Below are positions 17,993 through 26,143 of a DNA stretch of 64,000 nucleotides, piece by piece. The stretch is from an uncultured Acetobacteraceae bacterium (GTDB taxonomy: Bacteria; Pseudomonadota; Alphaproteobacteria; Acetobacterales; Acetobacteraceae), in NCBI GenBank assembly GCA_937873095.1, contig CALMVI010000005.1, positions 1-64,000 on the forward strand, in the 5' to 3' direction. A program made the translations under genes and the position numbers. The notes below the pieces were generated by a model. It made no database searches. It saw only the letters and a list, made by a program, of their open reading frames with translations, and had not been told where the DNA came from. Positions within the stretch are counted from its first letter, which is position 1. Every line of letters starts with the position of its first letter.

Positions 17993-18936
17993 GCCTGCCC
18001 CCTTTCCTGGCGCAGAAGCTGCGGCTGCCGGTCATCGCGGCGCCGCTGTTCATCATCTCCAATCCCGACCTCGTCCTGGCCCAGTGCCGCGCCGGCATCG
18101 TGGGCGCGTTCCCCGCCCTGAACGCGCGGCCGAAGGAGGCGCTGGAGGAATGGCTGCAGCGCATCACGCGCGAGCTGGCCGAGTACGACGCGGCCCACCC
18201 CGATGCGCCCTCGGCACCGTTCGCGGTCAACCAGATCGTGCACCGTTCCAACGACCGCCTGGAGCACGACCTGGCGCTCTGCGTGAAGTACCGCGTGCCG
18301 ATCGTGATCACCTCGCTCGGCGCGCGCACCGACGTGTTCGAGGCGGTGCATTCCTATGGCGGCATCGTGCTGCACGACGTGATCAACGTGGCGTTCGCCC
18401 ACAAGGCGATCGACAAGGGCGCGGACGGGCTGATCGCGGTCGCGGCCGGTGCGGGCGGCCATGCGGGCACGATCTCGCCCTTCGCCCTGGTGGCCGAGAT
18501 ACGCAGCTGGTTCGACGGGCCGCTGGCCCTGTCGGGCGCGATCTCGACGGGCGGCGGCATCCTGGCGGCGCGCGCCGCCGGCGCCGACGTCGCCTATATC
18601 GGTTCCGCCTTCATCGCGACCGAGGAGGCGAACGCCGCGGAGGCCTACAAGCAGGCGGTGGTGCAGGCCAGTGCCGCCGACATCGTGTATTCCAACCTGT
18701 TCACCGGCGTGCACGGGAACTACCTGCGCAGCTCCATCGTGGCGGCCGGGCTTGACCCGGACGCGCTGCCGCAATCGGACCCGTCGCAGATGAATTTCGG
18801 TTCCGCCTCCACCAAGGCATGGCGCGACATCTGGGGCGCCGGGCAGGGGATAGGCGGCATCGACGCCGTCGTTCCCACGGCGCAGCGCATTGCGCAGTGG
18901 TCGCGCGAGTACGAGGCGGCGCGGGGCAGGCTGTGA
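17989..18936 (+). CDS. Nitronate monooxygenase family flavoprotein
   Basis: A 315-residue FMN-dependent TIM-barrel protein of the NMO/2-nitropropane dioxygenase family. It starts with LRLPVIAAPLFIISNPDLV, has the glycine-rich phosphate-binding stretch AAGAGGHAGTISPFALVAEI with the catalytic-type His, and GAISTGGGILAARAAGADVAYIGSAF. It oxidises alkyl nitronates such as 3-nitropropionate; some relatives act as enoyl reductases. Translation is coupled to the preceding crotonase gene, so the pair may handle an unusual acyl or nitro substrate; this is inference. Confidence 0.88.
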   Translation: MSLPPFLAQKLRLPVIAAPLFIISNPDLVLAQCRAGIVGAFPALNARPKEALEEWLQRITRELAEYDAAHPDAPSAPFAVNQIVHRSNDRLEHDLALCVKYRVPIVITSLGARTDVFEAVHSYGGIVLHDVINVAFAHKAIDKGADGLIAVAAGAGGHAGTISPFALVAEIRSWFDGPLALSGAISTGGGILAARAAGADVAYIGSAFIATEEANAAEAYKQAVVQASAADIVYSNLFTGVHGNYLRSSIVAAGLDPDALPQSDPSQMNFGSASTKAWRDIWGAGQGIGGIDAVVPTAQRIAQWSREYEAARGRL

Positions 18937-18965
18937 CTGAGACAGGCCAGGGGGCGCAACAGGCA

Positions 18966-19018
18966 GGAAAGCGGGGCTCTGCCCCGCAACCCGCCAAACG
19001 CGGGCGTTTGGATCCCAA
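18966..19018. repeat. Dispersed 3'-end element (family B, short copy)
   Basis: The sequence agcggggctctgccccgc followed by cgccaaacgcgggcgtttgg repeats the first half of 14453-14578 with few changes. It sits between the convergent nitronate monooxygenase and MATE genes, 30 bp after the first stop, and probably terminates transcription from one or both sides. Confidence 0.8.
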
Positions 19019-19041
19019 GCTCAACCAATCGTTTTACAGCC

Positions 19042-20418
19042 TCAACTTCCCTGGCTTTTGCTCAGGGTCAAGAAGCGCGTGACCAGTGCCGCGGCAACCA
19101 TAGCCAGGCCCGCGCACAGGCCCCACCAGATGCCGGCTGCACCCAGGCCCGCCCTGAACCCCAGCAGCCAACTGGCGGTGAACCCCACGCCCCAGTAACC
19201 GCAGGCGGCCAGGACCATCGGCACCCGCACGTCCTGCATGCCGCGCAGCGCGCCGGCCGCGGCGACCTGCGTGCCGTCGGCCACCTGGAACACCGCCGCC
19301 ACCCGCACCAGCGCCACTGCCAGCGCGAAAGTGGCCGCGTTGCCCGGCATCGCCGGCCCGAGGTACAGCCCGACGATCTGCCGGGCGCCCAGGCCGAGCA
19401 GCAGCGCGCAAGCCGCCATGTAGGCCGCGGCCAGGGCGATGGCGCACAGCCCCGCGCGCCGGGCGGCCGCCCGGTTGCCGGCGCCAAGCGCGGTCGCCAC
19501 CCGGACGTTGGCCGTCTGGCTCAGCGCGAGAGGCACCATGAACGACACGCCGACCACGCTGAGCGCGATCATGTGCCCGGCAAGCGCGGTCGGGCCCAGC
19601 CTGCCCGCCAGCACGCAGGCCGCGATGAACAGCCCCGCCTCCACCGCCACCATGCCGGTCGCCGGCACGCCAATTGCGGCCAGCCGGCGGAGATGCCCCA
19701 CCCTGGGCCAGGCTGGCCGCATTTGCCGGCCGAACCGCCTGCCGTGCAGGATGCACAGCATCGCCGCCGCGACGCAGGACAGGCTGACCACGCTGGCCAG
19801 CGCCGACCCCGCCAGCCCCATTGCCGGCACGCCCGGCCCGCCATGGATGAACAGCCGGTTGAGCCCGGCATGAATCACCACGCCGAACGGCATCACCCAC
19901 AGCAGCACGCGCTGCAGCCCCAGCGCCGGCAGCAGCTGGCGCATCATCCCGATCCCGACCACGCCCGCCGGCACGGCCCAGCGCAGCACCTGCAGGTAAC
20001 GCCCGACGTCGTCGGCCAGCGCCGCCGGCTGTCCCAGCGCGCGCAGCACCGGGCCGCCCAGGCTGAGGGCGGCGAACAGGAGTGCGGCCAGGCAGGCCGC
20101 CAGCAGCACGCCGGACCAGTACAGCCCGGACACCTCCTCCGGCCGCCCGGCGCCCAGCCGGTCGGCCGCAAGCACGCCCACGCCGGACAGCGCCCCCTGC
20201 AGGATCAGCAGCGCAGTGATGAAGATGTTGGTCGCGAACGCGCCGGCGGCGAGCGAGCGGTCGCCGATGCCGCCCAGCATCAGCGTGGTGATCAGCCCCA
20301 TGCCGATTTCCGACAGCAGGGCGAGCGCGATCGGCGTGGTGATCCGCACCGTTTCCCGAAAGTGAGAAGCGGCCGATCCGGCTGCTGCCGCCGTTCGGTC
20401 GAGATCGGCGGAAAGCAT
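19042..20418 (-). CDS. MATE family multidrug efflux transporter
   Basis: A 458-residue integral membrane protein with about twelve hydrophobic segments in two halves. The first half begins FRETVRITTPIALALLSEIGMGLITTLMLGGIGDRSLAAGAFA, the typical MATE/NorM opening. MATE proteins export cationic drugs and dyes using H+ or Na+ gradients. The substrate is not predictable. Gene length is normal for the family. It follows the DUF29 gene by 42 bp on the same strand. Confidence 0.92.
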   Translation of the reverse strand: MLSADLDRTAAAAGSAASHFRETVRITTPIALALLSEIGMGLITTLMLGGIGDRSLAAGAFATNIFITALLILQGALSGVGVLAADRLGAGRPEEVSGLYWSGVLLAACLAALLFAALSLGGPVLRALGQPAALADDVGRYLQVLRWAVPAGVVGIGMMRQLLPALGLQRVLLWVMPFGVVIHAGLNRLFIHGGPGVPAMGLAGSALASVVSLSCVAAAMLCILHGRRFGRQMRPAWPRVGHLRRLAAIGVPATGMVAVEAGLFIAACVLAGRLGPTALAGHMIALSVVGVSFMVPLALSQTANVRVATALGAGNRAAARRAGLCAIALAAAYMAACALLLGLGARQIVGLYLGPAMPGNAATFALAVALVRVAAVFQVADGTQVAAAGALRGMQDVRVPMVLAACGYWGVGFTASWLLGFRAGLGAAGIWWGLCAGLAMVAAALVTRFLTLSKSQGS

Positions 20419-20460
20419 GCCGGCTTGTGTCAGGCGCCCTTCGGTCCCGCAAGCGGCGTG

Positions 20461-20925
20461 TCAGCCGGGCGAGGGATCGGGCCAGAAATCCGCGTCCACC
20501 GCCTGATCGTACGTCCACGGGCATGTTGCCGGAAACACCTGCGGGTCCAGCCCGGTCTCGATGGCCGCCTTGCGCCGCGCTCGCCTGTAGGCCGAAAGCA
20601 GCACTTCGCCGAGCAGCGGCTTGAGGCTCGGGTTGTCGGCGAGGTGATCCTGCAGATCGTCGCGCTGGTTCTCGACCGTCAGGCGCCAGCTCTTGCCGCG
20701 ATGGCTGGGCTGGACCTGCCATTTCAGGAGGTGAACCATGAGCATGGTCAGACGGCTCACCAGCTCGCGCTTCTCGCTGCGGCCCATGCTTTCGATTTCG
20801 TCCGCGATGTTCTCGATGTCGGCCGCGTCCAGGCGGCCGGCGCGCAGAAGTCGGGCCTGCGCCATCGCCCATCCGTAGAAGTCGCGTTCGTAGGTGACCG
20901 GCCCGGCGGGATGGAGCGTATCCAT
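20461..20925 (-). CDS. DUF29 family protein
   Basis: A 154-residue soluble protein with the DUF29 pattern: YERDFYGWAMAQARLLRAGRLDAADIENIADEIESMGRSEKREL at the N-terminus, then VHLLKWQVQPSHRGKSW. DUF29 proteins are small, helical, widespread in cyanobacteria and alphaproteobacteria, and of unknown function. No signal peptide or catalytic motif is visible. It may be cotranscribed with the MATE exporter 42 bp downstream. Confidence 0.85.
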   Translation of the reverse strand: MDTLHPAGPVTYERDFYGWAMAQARLLRAGRLDAADIENIADEIESMGRSEKRELVSRLTMLMVHLLKWQVQPSHRGKSWRLTVENQRDDLQDHLADNPSLKPLLGEVLLSAYRRARRKAAIETGLDPQVFPATCPWTYDQAVDADFWPDPSPG

Positions 20926-20977
20926 GCCGAGAAGTTAGCGCCGATCGGCTGCCTGCTTCAACGATGACGCGAATGGG

Positions 20978-21059
20978 GCTTTCGCACTGGGCGCCTCTGG
21001 TGCTTTCGCATCGGGCGCCTCTGGTGCTTTCGCATGGGCAAATCTGGTGCTTTCGCACC
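20978..21059. repeat. Short tandem repeat upstream of the P450 gene
   Basis: Four copies of a 23-24 bp unit with the core gctttcgca begin at 20978, 21002, 21026 and 21049. The spacer gggcgcctctggt is nearly identical between the first copies. It lies directly in front of the cytochrome P450 gene, and its last unit contains an in-frame GTG at 21047. Length polymorphism there could change the leader or an N-terminal extension. Confidence 0.85.
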
Positions 21060-21085
21060 GGCAGTGGCACGCCATCTACCGAAGC

Positions 21086-22444
21086 ATGCTGCAGATCCTC
21101 CCGCCCCGCCCGCCTCTGCCCACCCGGCTGCGCACGCAGCTCGAATCCTTCCTCGTCCTGCGCCGCAACTTCCTCGAATTGTGGGGCCAGCCCGCCTACG
21201 AGCTGGAGGTTCTGCCCGGTCGGTTCCTCGGCCGCGAGCAGCTGATGATCAACGCGCCCGACGCGATCCGCCACGTGCTGGTCGGCAACGCGGACAACTA
21301 CCAGCGCAACCCGGCAACCCGCCGCGTGCTGCAGCCGGTGCTGGGCGGCGGCCTGTTCCTGGCCGAGGGCGAGGCGTGGCGCCACCAGCGCCGCACCATC
21401 GCGCCCGCGCTGTCGCCGCGCAGCATGCCGGTGCTGGCCCACCACGTGGTCGCCGCCAGTGCCGCGAAGGAGGCCGAGCTGGCGACGCTGACGCATCGTC
21501 CGCTTGAGCTCCTGCCGCATCTGCAGCACCTCGCCCTGGCGATCGCCGGCCAGTCGATGTTCTCGCTCGAGATGTCCGGCTTCGCCGCCGAACTGCGCCG
21601 CCTGCTGATGAGCTACGGCCTGCGCTACGCGCAGCCCGGCATACTCGACCTGCTGCTGCCCGAGAACGTGCCCTCTCTGGTCGATCGCGGACGCGCTGCC
21701 TTCCGCGTCGAGTGGCTCGCCTTCCTGGACCGGCTGATCGCGGTGCGCAGCGCCTACCCGCCGCCGGGCGACCGGCCGCGCGACCTGTTCGACATGCTGG
21801 CCGCCGCCCGCGACCCGGAAACCGGCGCCGGCTTCGACCACGCGCAGCTGCGCGACGAGGTCAGCACGATGATCCTGGCCGGCCACGAGACCACCGCGGT
21901 CACGCTGTTCTGGTCGCTCTACCTCGCCGCCCTCTACCCCGAGCAGCAGGAGCGCCTGGCCGCCGAAGCCGCCGGGGCCGGGCTCGGCGCGGACGAGGCG
22001 GCCGGCGACCTTACCCGCCTGCCCGCCATCAGGGCGCATGTCGACGAGGCGCTGCGGCTGTATCCGCCCGCCTTCCTGATCGTGCGCCAGGCGCAGGCGG
22101 CGGACAGCATCATGGGCCACCCAGTCTCGGCCGGCACCACGATCACCATCAGCCCCTGGGTGCTGCACCGCCACCACAAGCGCTGGCACGCGCCGGACGC
22201 CTTCGACCCGGACCGCTTCATGCCGGGCGCCACCCCGCCCGAACGCTACGCCTACATGCCGTTCGGCGCAGGACCGCGCATCTGCGTGGGCGCGCAGTTC
22301 GCGCTGACGGAGGCCGTGCTGGTGATGGCGCGGCTGCTGCGCGCCTTCCGCATCACGCATGCCGGGTCCGGCGCCGTGGTGCCACGCGCGATGGTGACCA
22401 CCCAGCCCGACCGCCCGGTGCGGTTCGTGCTCGCCCCGCGCTGA
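21086..22444 (+). CDS. Cytochrome P450
   Basis: A 452-residue P450 with all fold signatures: I-helix oxygen-binding AGHETTA, K-helix ExxR in DEALRLYPP, the PERF-like region DPDRFMPG, and the haem loop FGAGPRICVG with Cys400 as thiolate ligand. Such bacterial P450s resemble the CYP4/CYP102 side of the family and hydroxylate fatty acids or terpenoids; the substrate is unknown. No ferredoxin or reductase gene is adjacent. The start is uncertain: an in-frame GTG at 21047 lies inside a tandem repeat, while ATG 21086 gives a standard N-terminus but lacks a clear ribosome-binding site. Confidence 0.9.
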   Translation: MLQILPPRPPLPTRLRTQLESFLVLRRNFLELWGQPAYELEVLPGRFLGREQLMINAPDAIRHVLVGNADNYQRNPATRRVLQPVLGGGLFLAEGEAWRHQRRTIAPALSPRSMPVLAHHVVAASAAKEAELATLTHRPLELLPHLQHLALAIAGQSMFSLEMSGFAAELRRLLMSYGLRYAQPGILDLLLPENVPSLVDRGRAAFRVEWLAFLDRLIAVRSAYPPPGDRPRDLFDMLAAARDPETGAGFDHAQLRDEVSTMILAGHETTAVTLFWSLYLAALYPEQQERLAAEAAGAGLGADEAAGDLTRLPAIRAHVDEALRLYPPAFLIVRQAQAADSIMGHPVSAGTTITISPWVLHRHHKRWHAPDAFDPDRFMPGATPPERYAYMPFGAGPRICVGAQFALTEAVLVMARLLRAFRITHAGSGAVVPRAMVTTQPDRPVRFVLAPR

Positions 22445-22552
22445 CGTAGCACGGCAACCCTGGGTGCGGTGCAGCCGTTCTCCAGCCGGAACCTGCGCCG
22501 GGTTTCAGCCATTCAGGAATCCGGGCGCCGTCCCGTTCAAGGAGACCGTCAC

Positions 22553-23230
22553 ATGCGCAAGACGCTTCTGGCTTCGGCCACGCTTCTGGCCCTCGCCTGC
22601 CAGCCTGCCCTGACGCAGTCCGCCCTGGCCCAACCCGCCGACCAGGGATCCACGCCGGACGCAGGCACCGCCACGGACACGCCCGCAGCACCGGCCAAGC
22701 CCGCGCATCACCGCCATTCGGTCAGCCAGGCATCCGCCGGCGACGGCCAGACCTTCGCGCACGAGCCGGGAACGGGCGAGAGCGGCCCGGCGTCGATGAA
22801 GGCCAGCAACATCGACCCGGCGACAACGCACTCCACCATCGCGCCGCATCTGCCCGAGCCCGCCGGCGGCAGGAACGCCGGCTGGCGCAACTACCTGCGC
22901 GACGCCGAGCGCGCGATTGCCATGCACAAGACCGGCTTGGCCCAGCAATCGCTGGAGATGGCCGAGACGCGCCTGCTCGACCGCTCCACCCCGGGCGACG
23001 CCGCCGGCCAGCCCAGCAGCTCCCCCGTGATCCAGCAGGTGGCCGAGGCGCGCCGGGCTTTGGCCGCCGGCAACATGGCGGGTGCGAGGACCGCCATCGA
23101 CGCCGCACTGGCGCACGCGCCGGCGGGCGAGGGGGCGATGAACGACGCGCCCGGCATGTCCCCCGGCGCAGGCATGCCCGCGGGTGCACCCATGGGCGCA
23201 CCCGCGGACAGCGCGGGCGGCGCCAGGTAG
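22553..23230 (+). CDS. Exported Ala/Pro/Met-rich protein of unknown function
   Basis: A 225-residue protein with a signal peptide (MRKTLLASATLLALACQPALTQSALA) and a start supported by AAGGAG. A central helical segment (about 115-190: WRNYLRDAERAIAMHKTGLAQQSLEMAETRLLDRS; VIQQVAEARRALAAGNMAGARTAIDAAL) looks like a periplasmic helical domain. It is flanked by low-complexity regions, including a C-terminal Met-Pro-Gly-Ala stretch (APGMSPGAGMPAGAPMGAP). The His/Met-containing tails might bind metal, but this is speculation. I do not recognise a named family. Monocistronic, with its own terminator. Confidence 0.75.
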   Translation: MRKTLLASATLLALACQPALTQSALAQPADQGSTPDAGTATDTPAAPAKPAHHRHSVSQASAGDGQTFAHEPGTGESGPASMKASNIDPATTHSTIAPHLPEPAGGRNAGWRNYLRDAERAIAMHKTGLAQQSLEMAETRLLDRSTPGDAAGQPSSSPVIQQVAEARRALAAGNMAGARTAIDAALAHAPAGEGAMNDAPGMSPGAGMPAGAPMGAPADSAGGAR

Positions 23231-23237
23231 GGCAGGG

Positions 23238-23265
23238 CTGCCGCGCGCAGGCGCGGTCGGTTTTT
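23238..23265 (+). terminator. Rho-independent terminator
   Basis: Arms ccgcgc and gcgcgg around the loop gcag, followed by tcggtttttt, lie 8-35 bp after the stop of the exported protein gene. This is a standard intrinsic terminator. Confidence 0.85.
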
Positions 23266-23384
23266 TCTCGCATCTGCGAGAGGCAGCGCCTATCTAGCCG
23301 GCACCGGCACGTGCAGGGTCTGACGCAGCGTCAGGCCCTTTTCGTATGCGCGGCCCCCAAACTCCGTCTGCAGAGTGCGCGCCC

Positions 23385-25208
23385 ATGGACATCCGCAACA
23401 TCGCCATCATCGCCCATGTCGACCATGGCAAGACCACGCTGGTCGACCAGCTGCTGCGGCAGTCCGGCGCGTATCGCGAGCACCAGGCGGTGGTGGAGCG
23501 CGCGCTGGACCGCAACGACCTGGAGAAGGAACGCGGCATCACCATCCTGGCCAAATGCGCGAGTGTTGTCTGGCACGAGACGCGCATCAACATCGTCGAC
23601 ACCCCGGGCCACGCCGATTTCGGCGGCGAGGTCGAACGCATCCTCAACATGGTGGATGGCGCGATCGTGCTGGTCGATGCCGCAGAGGGCGTGCTGCCGC
23701 AAACGAAATTCGTGGTCGGCAAGGCACTGCAGCGCGGCATCAAGCCGATCGTGGTCGTCAACAAGATCGACCGCCAGGACGCGCGCGCCGACGAGGTCCA
23801 CACCGAAGTGTTCGACCTGTTTGCCGCCCTCGGCGCCACCGACGAGCAGCTCGACTTCCCGATGCTCTACGCCTCCGGCCGGCAAGGCTGGGCGGATGCC
23901 GAGCTGAACGGCCCCCGCAAGGACCTTTCGGCGTTGTTCGACCTCGTGCTGAGCCACGTGAAAGCGCCGGCGCTGGATGCCGAGGCGCCGTTCGCCATGG
24001 TCGCCTCCATTCTGGAGTACGACCAGTTCCTCGGCCGCGTGTTGACCGGCCGCATCGAGCAGGGCCGCGCCCGCCTCAACATGCCCGTCCGCGTGCTGCG
24101 CCAGGATGGCACGGTCGTGGAGAGCGGCCGCCTCACCAAGCTGCTCGGCTTCCGCGGCCTGGACCGGGTGACGGTGGAGGAGGCCGAAGCCGGCGACATC
24201 GTCGCGGTGGCGGGCCTCACCGACGCCACCATCCCCGACAGCATCGGCGCACCCGAGCTGACCCAGCCGTTGCACGCCATCCCCGTCGATCCGCCGACTC
24301 TGGCGATGACGTTCCGCGTGAACGACGGTCCGCTCGGCGGCAAGGAAGGCAAGAAGGTGACGTCGCGCCAGATCCGCGAGCGCCTGCTGCGCGAGGCCGA
24401 AGGCAACGTCGCGATCAAGATCACCGAGAGCAACGAGGCGGACGCCTTCGAGGTCGCCGGCCGCGGCGAGTTGCAGCTCGGCGTGCTGATCGAAACGATG
24501 CGTCGGGAGGGCTTTGAGCTGTCGATCGGCCGCCCGCGCGTGCTGACACAGACCAACGAGGAGACCGGCGAGCGCGAGGAGCCGTTCGAGGAGGTTCTGG
24601 TCGATGTGGACGAGCCCTATTCCGGCGTGGTCGTGGAAAAGCTGAGCCGCCGCAAAGGCCAGATGCAGGACATGCGCCCGTCCGGCGGCGGCAAGGTGCG
24701 CCTCACCTTCATCATGCCCAGCCGCGGCCTGATCGGCTATCACGGCGAGTTCCTGACCGACACGCGCGGCACCGGCATCATGAACCGCCTGTTCGCCGGC
24801 TACCGCCCCTGGGCCGGCACGATCGAAGGCCGCCGCAACGGCTCGCTCATCAGCTCCGAAAACGGCGCCACCGTGCAGTACGCCCTATGGTACCTGCAGG
24901 AACGCGGCACCCTCTTCGTCAACCCGGGCGAAGCCGTCTATGTCGGCATGATCCTGGGCGAACACTCCCGCGAAAGCGACCTCGACATCAACCCGATCAA
25001 GGAAAAGAAGCTCACCAACATCCGCGCCGCCGGCAAGGACGAAGCCATGCTGCTGATCCCGCCACGCCGCCTCAACCTCGAACAAGCCATCGCCTATATC
25101 GAAGACGACGAGCTGGTGGAGGTGACGCCGAGCGCGGTGCGGATCCGCAAGCGGTACCTGGACCCGAACGAGCGCAAGCGGAACGAGAAGAAATCGGTGG
25201 CGGCGTAG
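23385..25208 (+). CDS. typA: Translational GTPase TypA/BipA
   Basis: A 607-residue ribosome-binding GTPase. It has G1 AHVDHGKTTL, the switch I block ERGITILAKCASV, G3 DTPGHADFGGEVERIL, G4 VVNKIDR, EF-G-like domains III and V and the BipA-specific C-terminal domain with MPSRGLIGYHGEFLTDTRGTGIMN. It assists 50S maturation and stress or low-temperature growth. ATG 23385 (MDIRNIAI) is preferred to an in-frame upstream start because it gives the usual N-terminus. Confidence 0.97.
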   Translation: MDIRNIAIIAHVDHGKTTLVDQLLRQSGAYREHQAVVERALDRNDLEKERGITILAKCASVVWHETRINIVDTPGHADFGGEVERILNMVDGAIVLVDAAEGVLPQTKFVVGKALQRGIKPIVVVNKIDRQDARADEVHTEVFDLFAALGATDEQLDFPMLYASGRQGWADAELNGPRKDLSALFDLVLSHVKAPALDAEAPFAMVASILEYDQFLGRVLTGRIEQGRARLNMPVRVLRQDGTVVESGRLTKLLGFRGLDRVTVEEAEAGDIVAVAGLTDATIPDSIGAPELTQPLHAIPVDPPTLAMTFRVNDGPLGGKEGKKVTSRQIRERLLREAEGNVAIKITESNEADAFEVAGRGELQLGVLIETMRREGFELSIGRPRVLTQTNEETGEREEPFEEVLVDVDEPYSGVVVEKLSRRKGQMQDMRPSGGGKVRLTFIMPSRGLIGYHGEFLTDTRGTGIMNRLFAGYRPWAGTIEGRRNGSLISSENGATVQYALWYLQERGTLFVNPGEAVYVGMILGEHSRESDLDINPIKEKKLTNIRAAGKDEAMLLIPPRRLNLEQAIAYIEDDELVEVTPSAVRIRKRYLDPNERKRNEKKSVAA

Positions 25209-25241
25209 TCCGACATGCAATCCGGCGCTCGGCTGTGACAG

Positions 25242-25526
25242 TTGATCGCTATCACAGACGAGCGAATGAGGCACATCCTGGACGGAGACCTGACCGGCGG
25301 CGGCCATCGAGTCGGCAGCGGTCATCCTTCGAAAACGAAGTTTCCCGTCGGCTGGAGCGATGCGATGATCAAGGCGGAACTGCTAGCCGTGGCAAACGAC
25401 CCGGCATCAACCAGGACGTTCCAGCCCAACGGCAAGCTTCGGCTGGAAGGCGTTCGCCAAGGCGTCAAACTGCGAGTCGTCGTCGATCCAACAACGAGCT
25501 TGGTCGTGACAGCCCACCCTTGCTAG
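25242..25526 (+). CDS. Stand-alone bacterial EndoU nuclease toxin domain
   Basis: A 94-residue protein that is essentially only an EndoU_bacteria domain: RHILDGDLTGGGHRVG with His11 and His22, KTKFPVGWSD with Lys31/Lys33, a GV-x-I/L-RVVVD strand and the C-terminal VVTAHPC with Thr90. In the family two His, a Lys and a Thr/Tyr form the RNase active site. Normally this domain is the C-terminal toxin of large secreted proteins (CdiA, MafB and others). Here an in-frame TGA at 25236 closes the frame upstream, so no delivery domain exists. Start is TTG 25242 or ATG 25266; neither has a good ribosome-binding site. A MafI-like immunity gene follows. Orphan toxin cassette or remnant. Confidence 0.8.
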   Translation: MIAITDERMRHILDGDLTGGGHRVGSGHPSKTKFPVGWSDAMIKAELLAVANDPASTRTFQPNGKLRLEGVRQGVKLRVVVDPTTSLVVTAHPC

Positions 25527-25568
25527 CTTGACATTGCGCCAAGCGCTTCCGCGACATAGGAGCCTCGT

Positions 25569-25859
25569 GTGGCCGAGCTCGCTGCTCATCATGACCTGGA
25601 CCAAGCTTTCGAGATGTTGCTCGCCGATCTTTCGGAGAGTTGGGCGAGCGCTGACATCGCCTACGTCCGCGATATTGTGAGTCACGGCGAATACCACGAC
25701 GCGCTCGAGAACCTGATCGCGCTCGATGATAACAGCCGTCAAACATTTAACCCCGACCAGCTTGGACGCGTTGAGGCCCTCGCGCGGAACATTGGAACGA
25801 GCGTTTCCGCTCTACAGGCGGCCCTTCACCACCGACGCGGCCCTGTCACGGCCCGTTGA
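25569..25859 (+). CDS. MafI-like immunity protein
   Basis: A 96-residue acidic helical protein. The pattern FEMLLADLSESWASADIAYVRDIVSHGEYHDALENLIALDD resembles the MafI family, small immunity proteins that neutralise EndoU-type MafB toxins in Neisseria. The GTG start at 25569 has TAGGAG 6 bp upstream. It lies 42 bp after the EndoU gene, the usual toxin-immunity order. G+C is visibly lower than in typA, suggesting transfer. Assignment rests on remembered family patterns and genomic partner; neutralisation of the adjacent EndoU is inferred. Confidence 0.72.
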   Translation: MAELAAHHDLDQAFEMLLADLSESWASADIAYVRDIVSHGEYHDALENLIALDDNSRQTFNPDQLGRVEALARNIGTSVSALQAALHHRRGPVTAR

Positions 25860-25961
25860 GAGGCTGACCGAACCACGATTGTGCATTTCAACATGCATGC
25901 TCAACCTGTCTTGCGATAGCAAACGCTAGGGTTCAACGCGCTTTAACGGTGAGTTATCGCA

Positions 25962-26003
25962 GCAAGCGTAGGATGGGGTGTGCTTGGGCACCCCGTCCAC
26001 TTC
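25962..26003. repeat. Dispersed repeat (GTAGGGTG type), copy 1
   Basis: The sequence gcaagcgtaggatggggtgt followed by gcttgggcaccccgtccac is a small imperfect hairpin. It matches 31104-31146 at most positions. The type is common as an interspersed element in proteobacterial genomes. The surrounding 25860-26143 region (284 bp) carries no convincing gene. Confidence 0.7.
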
Positions 26004-26143
26004 CGCAACACGCCTTTCTGCCAGCACCTATGGGATTGCCCAAGTAGCCCGCATCGCGCGGGCGCGATGCGGGGTCGGCGTGGAGGTTGGGAGCTGTCCA
26101 GCCGTGTGAGCCTTTGCATCGACAGCAGTGCTTCGCCGCCGCG

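Noticed and set aside
20978-21059. Possible CRISPR-like array
   Set aside because: The units are contiguous 23-24 bp tandem copies with no unique spacers and no cas genes.
19034-22360. 1108-codon open frame on the minus strand
   Set aside because: It is a composite of the true MATE gene neighbourhood and antisense of DUF29 and P450 in a high-GC frame; its translation is Arg/Gly/His-rich without domains.
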